Shown here: positions 59,927 through 64,000 of the stretch, one piece after another
How positions within the stretch are numbered: the stretch's first letter is position 1
How the letters are laid out: each line of letters begins with the position of its first letter
Assembly (NCBI GenBank): GCA_002340095.1
Contig: DDKS01000035.1
Coordinates: 1 to 64,000, forward strand
Source: Betaproteobacteria bacterium UBA2592
Lineage (GTDB): Bacteria; Pseudomonadota; Gammaproteobacteria; Burkholderiales; Rhodocyclaceae
Length of the DNA stretch: 64,000 bases
Direction: 5' to 3'
Translations under genes and position numbers: made by a program
Notes under the pieces: generated by a model
Databases searched by the model: none
What the model was told of the DNA's origin: nothing
What the model saw: only the letters and a program-made list of their open reading frames with translations

Positions 59927-60820
59927 TTACACCAGATTTCCGGGCGCCCTGCGGGCGGCTGCCAGGATGGCGGCGGCGAATTGGGGCACGAGGGCCACGG
60001 GGAAGTCGTGCCCCATGCCGGGCACGGTGCGCAATTCCGCCCCGGGAATGCTGGCCGCCGTATCCCGGCCGCAGGCCACGGGAATCAGGGGATCGGACTC
60101 CCCGTGCAGCACCACGGCGGGAATCCGCAGGCTCGCCAGCAGGCAGCGCCGGTCGCCGCCGGTGAGCAGGGCCGCCAGCTGCCGGGCCACCCCGGGAGGA
60201 TGGAAGTTGCGCCGGTACTCGGCGGTGAACATGGCGTGCAGCTCTGCCACCGGGGTCGGGTAGCCCGGACTCATCAGCACCTGCTGGCGCCGCACCCACT
60301 CGGCCACCATGTGGGCCTCGTCCCGGATCGGCGGCAGGGGCGCGAACAGGGCCTGAAGCGCCGCCGGGGTGGGCGGCGGCAGGAGCGGGTTGCCCGTAGA
60401 CGACATGATGGAGGTGAGCGACAGGCAACGCCCCGGGTACAGGGCCGCCAGCAGCTGGGCGATCATGCCGCCCATGGAGGCACCGACGACATGGGCCTGA
60501 CGGATGCCCAGGGCGTCGAGCAGGGCGGCGCTGTCGGCGGCCATGTCCGCCAGGGTGTAGAGGGGAGTGAGGGGTCGCAGTCCCTGGAGAAAGCCCGCCA
60601 GGTCAGGCAGGCCGAGGCCGTCCAGTTTGGTGGACAGGCCAATGTCCCGGTTGTCGAAACGGATCACCTGGAAGCCCTCGGCCACCAGCCGTTCGCACAG
60701 GGACAAGGGCCAGCGGGTGAGCGGCGTGCCCAGCCCCTGGATCAGCAGGATGGCGGGATGCCCGGGATCACCCAAACGCTCGGTCTCCAGTTGCAGCTTG
60801 CCGATATTCACCAGGCTCAT
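59927..60820 (-). CDS. Alpha/beta hydrolase
   Basis: A 297-residue alpha/beta-hydrolase with nucleophile Ser in VGASMGGMIAQ, catalytic Asp in LHGESDPLIP and His in GMGHDFP, and an oxyanion-side LLIQGLGTPLTRWP. The FDNRDIGLSTKLD segment is typical of esterases of the aclacinomycin methylesterase-like group. Substrate unknown. It sits downstream of pgk beyond a terminator. Confidence 0.85.
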   Translation of the reverse strand: MSLVNIGKLQLETERLGDPGHPAILLIQGLGTPLTRWPLSLCERLVAEGFQVIRFDNRDIGLSTKLDGLGLPDLAGFLQGLRPLTPLYTLADMAADSAALLDALGIRQAHVVGASMGGMIAQLLAALYPGRCLSLTSIMSSTGNPLLPPPTPAALQALFAPLPPIRDEAHMVAEWVRRQQVLMSPGYPTPVAELHAMFTAEYRRNFHPPGVARQLAALLTGGDRRCLLASLRIPAVVLHGESDPLIPVACGRDTAASIPGAELRTVPGMGHDFPVALVPQFAAAILAAARRAPGNLV

Positions 60821-60832
60821 GGGCGCTCCCGG

Positions 60833-60863
60833 AAAAAGGGGGTGCGGGTCATGCCCGCACCCC
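60833..60863 (-). terminator. Intrinsic terminator after pgk
   Basis: On the minus strand a perfect 10-bp stem (GGGGTGCGGG / CCCGCACCCC) closes a five-base loop and is followed by C and five T. It ends the pgk transcript 21 bases after the stop codon. Confidence 0.88.
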
Positions 60864-60883
60864 TTGGCCGCCTATGGCGCGGA

Positions 60884-62068
60884 TCAGCCGTTGTAGCGGG
60901 CTTCCAGGGCGGCGATGGCAGGCAGGGTCTTGCCTTCGAGGAATTCCAGGAAGGCACCGCCGCCGGTGGAGATGTAGCCCACATCGTCGGCGATGTGGAA
61001 CTTGGCGATGGCCGCCAGGGTGTCACCGCCGCCAGCGATCGAGAAGGCTTCCGAGTGGGCAATGGCCGAGGCCAGCATCTTGGTGCCGCCAGCGAACTGG
61101 GCGTGTTCGAAAACGCCCACGGGGCCGTTCCAGACGATGGTGCCGGCGTTGGCAATGATCTCGGCCAGGCGGGCAGCCGTCTTGGGGCCCACGTCGAGAA
61201 TGCGGTCATGGGGCCCCACCTCATCGACGGAAATCCGGTTGGCCCGGGCCAGGGCGGACACCTCGTCGGCCACCACCACGTCGGTGGGCAGGGGCACTTC
61301 GGCGCCGCGCTCGCGCATCATGTCCATGATGGCGTGGGCTTCCTTGACCAGGTCGGGCTCGGCCAGGGATTCACCGATGCGCTTGCCCGAGGCGAGCAGG
61401 AAGGTGTTGGCGATGCCGCCGCCGACGATGAGCTGGTCCACCTTTTCGGCCAGGGACTTGAGAATGGTCAGTTTGGAGGACACCTTGGCGCCGCCGACGA
61501 TGGCCACGAGCGGCCGCTTGGGGTTGTGCAGGGCCTTGGAGAGGGCGTCGATCTCGGCCCCCATCAGGATGCCGGCGCAAGCCACCGGAGCGAACTGGGC
61601 GATGCCGTGGGTGGTGGCCTCGGCCCGGTGGGCAGTGCCGAAGGCGTCATTCACATAGACGTCGCAGAGGGCGGCCATCTTCCTGGCCAGTTCCTCGCTG
61701 TTTTTCTTTTCCCCCTTATTGCAGCGGCAGTTTTCCAGCAACACCACCTCGCCGGGTTTGACCTCGAACCCCCCGTCCACCCAGTTCTGCACCAGGCGCA
61801 CCGGCTTCTTGAGCAACTGCCCGAGACGCACGGCCACCGGAGCCAGGGTGTCGTCGGGACCGACCTCGCCCTCGGTGGGGCGACCCAGGTGAGATGTGAC
61901 CATCACCGCAGCGCCCTTGTCCAGGCAATACTGGATGGACGGCAGGGAAGCCTTGATGCGGGTGTCTTCGGTGATGTTGCCGGCCTCGTCCTGGGGCACG
62001 TTCAGGTCGGCCCGGATGAAGACGCGCTTGCCGGACACATCCAGATCGGTGAGTTTCTTGACTTGCAT
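60884..62068 (-). CDS. pgk: Phosphoglycerate kinase
   Basis: A 394-residue enzyme of lower glycolysis/Calvin cycle. RVFIRADLNVPQD, VTSHLGRPTEGEV, LLENCRCNKGEKKN, VAIVGGAKVSSK and the C-terminal ISTGGGAFLEFLEGK are diagnostic. The epd-like gene ends 13 bases upstream of its ATG, so both are probably in one transcript. Confidence 0.96.
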   Translation of the reverse strand: MQVKKLTDLDVSGKRVFIRADLNVPQDEAGNITEDTRIKASLPSIQYCLDKGAAVMVTSHLGRPTEGEVGPDDTLAPVAVRLGQLLKKPVRLVQNWVDGGFEVKPGEVVLLENCRCNKGEKKNSEELARKMAALCDVYVNDAFGTAHRAEATTHGIAQFAPVACAGILMGAEIDALSKALHNPKRPLVAIVGGAKVSSKLTILKSLAEKVDQLIVGGGIANTFLLASGKRIGESLAEPDLVKEAHAIMDMMRERGAEVPLPTDVVVADEVSALARANRISVDEVGPHDRILDVGPKTAARLAEIIANAGTIVWNGPVGVFEHAQFAGGTKMLASAIAHSEAFSIAGGGDTLAAIAKFHIADDVGYISTGGGAFLEFLEGKTLPAIAALEARYNG

Positions 62069-62081
62069 GAAGAGTCTCCTG

Positions 62082-63164
62082 TTATCGCTGCGAAGTTGAA
62101 TCGGGAGAAGCGGAAGGGGCGCTCAAGCGCAGCCAGTGCCGGGCCACGTCCAGCATCCGGTTGGCAAAGCCCCACTCGTTGTCGAACCAGACCAGCAGAT
62201 TGATCAGCCGGGGGCCCACATTGCGAGTCTGGCTGCCATCGACGATGGCGGAATGGGGATCGTGGTTGAAATCGATGGAGGCATGGATTTCCTCCGAATA
62301 GGCCAGCCGGCCGCGCAAAGGCCCCGCGGCGGCATCGGCCAGGAGGCGGTTCACCTGGCCGGCGCCCACCTCCTGGCCCACCTGGAGCACCAGGTCGATG
62401 GCCGACACATTGAGGGTGGGCACGCGGATGGCCTTGGCCTGGACCTTGCCCGCCAGGCCAGGCAGGAGCCGCTCCACCCCCCGGGCCAGGCCGGTGGACA
62501 CGGGGATGATGGATTGCATGGCAGAACGGGTGCGGCGCAGGTCCGTGTGGTGGTAGCCGTCGATCAAGGGCTGGTCGTTCATCACCGAATGCAAGGTGGT
62601 AAGCAGCACCTGCTCGAGCCCAAGTTCCCGCGCCAGCAGGTCGAGCAGGGGCACCACGGCGTTGGTGGTGCAGGAGGCGTTGGAGACGATGCGCTCCGCC
62701 CCGGTCAACTGCTGGTGATTGATGCCATAGACCACGGTGGCATCCACATCGGCAGCGCTGTTGGCCGGGTGGGAAAGCAGCAGCCGGGGCACTCCGGCGG
62801 CCAGGAAGCGGCTCACCTGGGAGCGGTCGCCGTACTGGCCCGAGCATTCCAGCAGCAGGTCGAGGTCCAGGCTCTGCCAATCCACCGCCTCCGGCTCCCG
62901 GGCGTGGCTCACGGCGATGGCCTGGCCGCCAACCAGCAGATGATCATCCCCCGCCGCCACCGGCACGGGGAAGCGGCCATGGGTGGAATCGAAACGGGTC
63001 AGATAGGCAATGCTGCCCAGATCCGCCGGCTCGTTGATGGCCACCACCTGCAGCTCCCCGGCCAGCCCCGCCTCGTAGAGGGCGCGCAAAAAGCAGCGAC
63101 CGATGCGGCCATAGCCGTTGATGGCAAGACGGAAGGGACGACAGGAGCCGAACACGGAGGCCAT
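62082..63164 (-). CDS. epd: Erythrose-4-phosphate dehydrogenase-like (GAPDH superfamily)
   Basis: A 360-residue GAPDH-fold dehydrogenase. NAD-binding NGYGRIGRCFLRAL and active-site SNASCTTN are shared by the superfamily. TTLHSVMNDQPLIDGYHHTDLRRTR, VDFNHDPHSAIVDG-like (IDFNHDPHSAIVDGSQTR) and ANRMLD match Epd rather than glycolytic GAPDH, whose corresponding motif is HAYTNDQ. Epd oxidises erythrose-4-phosphate for pyridoxal phosphate synthesis. ATG 63164 is where homology starts; an upstream in-frame start adds a non-homologous leader. GAPDH activity cannot be excluded. Confidence 0.85.
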   Translation of the reverse strand: MASVFGSCRPFRLAINGYGRIGRCFLRALYEAGLAGELQVVAINEPADLGSIAYLTRFDSTHGRFPVPVAAGDDHLLVGGQAIAVSHAREPEAVDWQSLDLDLLLECSGQYGDRSQVSRFLAAGVPRLLLSHPANSAADVDATVVYGINHQQLTGAERIVSNASCTTNAVVPLLDLLARELGLEQVLLTTLHSVMNDQPLIDGYHHTDLRRTRSAMQSIIPVSTGLARGVERLLPGLAGKVQAKAIRVPTLNVSAIDLVLQVGQEVGAGQVNRLLADAAAGPLRGRLAYSEEIHASIDFNHDPHSAIVDGSQTRNVGPRLINLLVWFDNEWGFANRMLDVARHWLRLSAPSASPDSTSQR

Positions 63165-63324
63165 GGTCGAAAAGGGTGAAGGCCGGGATTTTACAGGGTT
63201 CGCCGGCCAAATCCGAACTTTGGATGTGGCAGCCTGGGCCAAGACGGCCGGACACTACCCCGGGTGGCAGGAAATGGCAAAGCTGATACATTGCCGGCCA
63301 GTTTTCACCCGCCCCGTCGCCCCC

Positions 63325-64000
63325 ATGCCCGTCACCCCCTTCCAAGCCCTGACCTGCCCCCTGGAGGGCGCCCCCCTGCAGTGCACCGGCACCGCCTGGC
63401 AATGTCCCTACGGGCACAGCTTCGACATGGCGAGCCAAGGCTACCTGCATCTGCTGCCGGTGCAGCACAAGCGTTCCCGGGACCCCGGGGACAGCAAGGA
63501 AATGGTGGCGGCCCGGCGCCGCTTCCTCAATGCCGGGCACTACCAACCCATCGCCGCCGCCGTGGCCCGCACCCTGCTGGCCGACCTGCCGGCCCGGGGT
63601 GACGCCAGCCTGCTCGATGCCGGCTGCGGCGAGGGCTACTATCTGCGCCAGCTGGCGGCGGCGACAGGCCCGGCGCAGAGACTGGCGGTGCTGGGCCTGG
63701 ACATCTCGAAATGGGCGGTGCAGGCCGCCGCCCGCCAGGACAAAGGCCCCCGCTGGGTGGTGGGCAGCAATGCCAGACTACCGGTCCTGCCCGCCAGTCT
63801 CGACCGCATCCTCTGCATGTTCGGCTTTCCCGTCTTCCCGGAATTCGCACGGGTGTTGAAACCCGGAGGACAGGTACTGCAGGTGGATGCAGGGCCGGAG
63901 CACCTGCGCCAGCTGCGCGAGCTCATCTACCCCCGGCTGAAACCGGAGCATCCGGCAGCACGGCCGGATATGCCGGGCTTCCAGCGGCTCGAGACAAGCT
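63325..64000 (+). CDS. rlmA: RlmA-type 23S rRNA (guanine-N1) methyltransferase, partial
   Basis: The frame is open from ATG 63325 to the right edge (225 codons). The N-terminal zinc region LTCPLEGAPLQC and QCPYGHSFDMA is typical of RlmA/RrmA. YLHLLPVQHKRS, GDSKEMVAARRRFLNAGHY and SAM-binding LLDAGCGEGYYL follow, then CMFGFPVFPEFARVLKPGG. The C-terminus is outside the window. Divergent from epd across 160 bases. Confidence 0.87.
   Translation, partial: MPVTPFQALTCPLEGAPLQCTGTAWQCPYGHSFDMASQGYLHLLPVQHKRSRDPGDSKEMVAARRRFLNAGHYQPIAAAVARTLLADLPARGDASLLDAGCGEGYYLRQLAAATGPAQRLAVLGLDISKWAVQAAARQDKGPRWVVGSNARLPVLPASLDRILCMFGFPVFPEFARVLKPGGQVLQVDAGPEHLRQLRELIYPRLKPEHPAARPDMPGFQRLETS

Noticed and set aside
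59261..62203. A 980-codon plus-strand frame opposite the DUF480, hydrolase and pgk genes
   Set aside because: It spans three well-supported minus-strand genes and their terminator, with no recognisable domain.

Overview
The window is about 68% GC, densely coded, and reads like a betaproteobacterial chromosome, most likely Rhodocyclales (Azospira/Dechloromonas-like). That assignment rests on protein style and gene content: an uptake [NiFe] hydrogenase with a Ralstonia-type maturation set, dTDP-rhamnose genes, and an ornithine-lipid pair. It could not be tested by a search. No rRNA, tRNA, CRISPR array, transposase or phage gene is visible, and no stretch over 300 bases lacks a gene.

Layout. 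1-3923: a DUF3426 protein broken by an in-frame amber codon, a PfkB-type kinase, a glycine-zipper lipoprotein, and an acyltransferase pair resembling OlsB/OlsA. 3910-8130 (minus): rmlB-rmlD-rmlA-rmlC-apaH, with four-base overlaps at two junctions. 8263-8622: an AhpD-like protein. 8815-21000: a hydrogenase operon behind a consensus sigma-54 promoter, running hyaA-hyaB-cybH, a HigA-like regulator, hyaD-hupF-hyaE-hyaF-rubredoxin-hybE-hupK, then hypA-hypB-hypF-hypC. A 108-base inverted-repeat element separates hypC from hypD (21133-22272). 22260-24946: a two-component system with a 7TM receptor-type kinase. 25066-39578: a cellulose synthase locus in two convergent halves, bcsB-bcsZ-bcsC on plus and bcsR-bcsE-bcsF-bcsQ-bcsA-bcsG on minus. 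39803-40846: hypE, separated from hypD by about 17.5 kb of the two-component and cellulose genes.

41270-51022 is a regulatory and nickel-supply region. It holds the NtrC-type activator hoxA, the H2-sensing hydrogenase hoxB-hoxC, nikR, the kinase hoxJ, and then a nickel importer operon: nikK, nikL, an outer-membrane channel candidate, a CbiM-CbiQ fusion, and a CbiO-type ATPase whose frame is broken at a G run. The working model is that HoxBC senses H2 and signals through HoxJ to HoxA, which activates the sigma-54 promoter of hyaA. NikR and the importer would match nickel supply to enzyme synthesis.

51128-64000 is mostly housekeeping: malic enzyme-PTA fusion, DHH phosphoesterase, RlmN-like radical SAM enzyme, DUF302 protein, an FKBP remnant, recD, pyk, a YceH-family protein, an alpha/beta hydrolase, pgk, an Epd-like dehydrogenase and the start of an rlmA-type methyltransferase.
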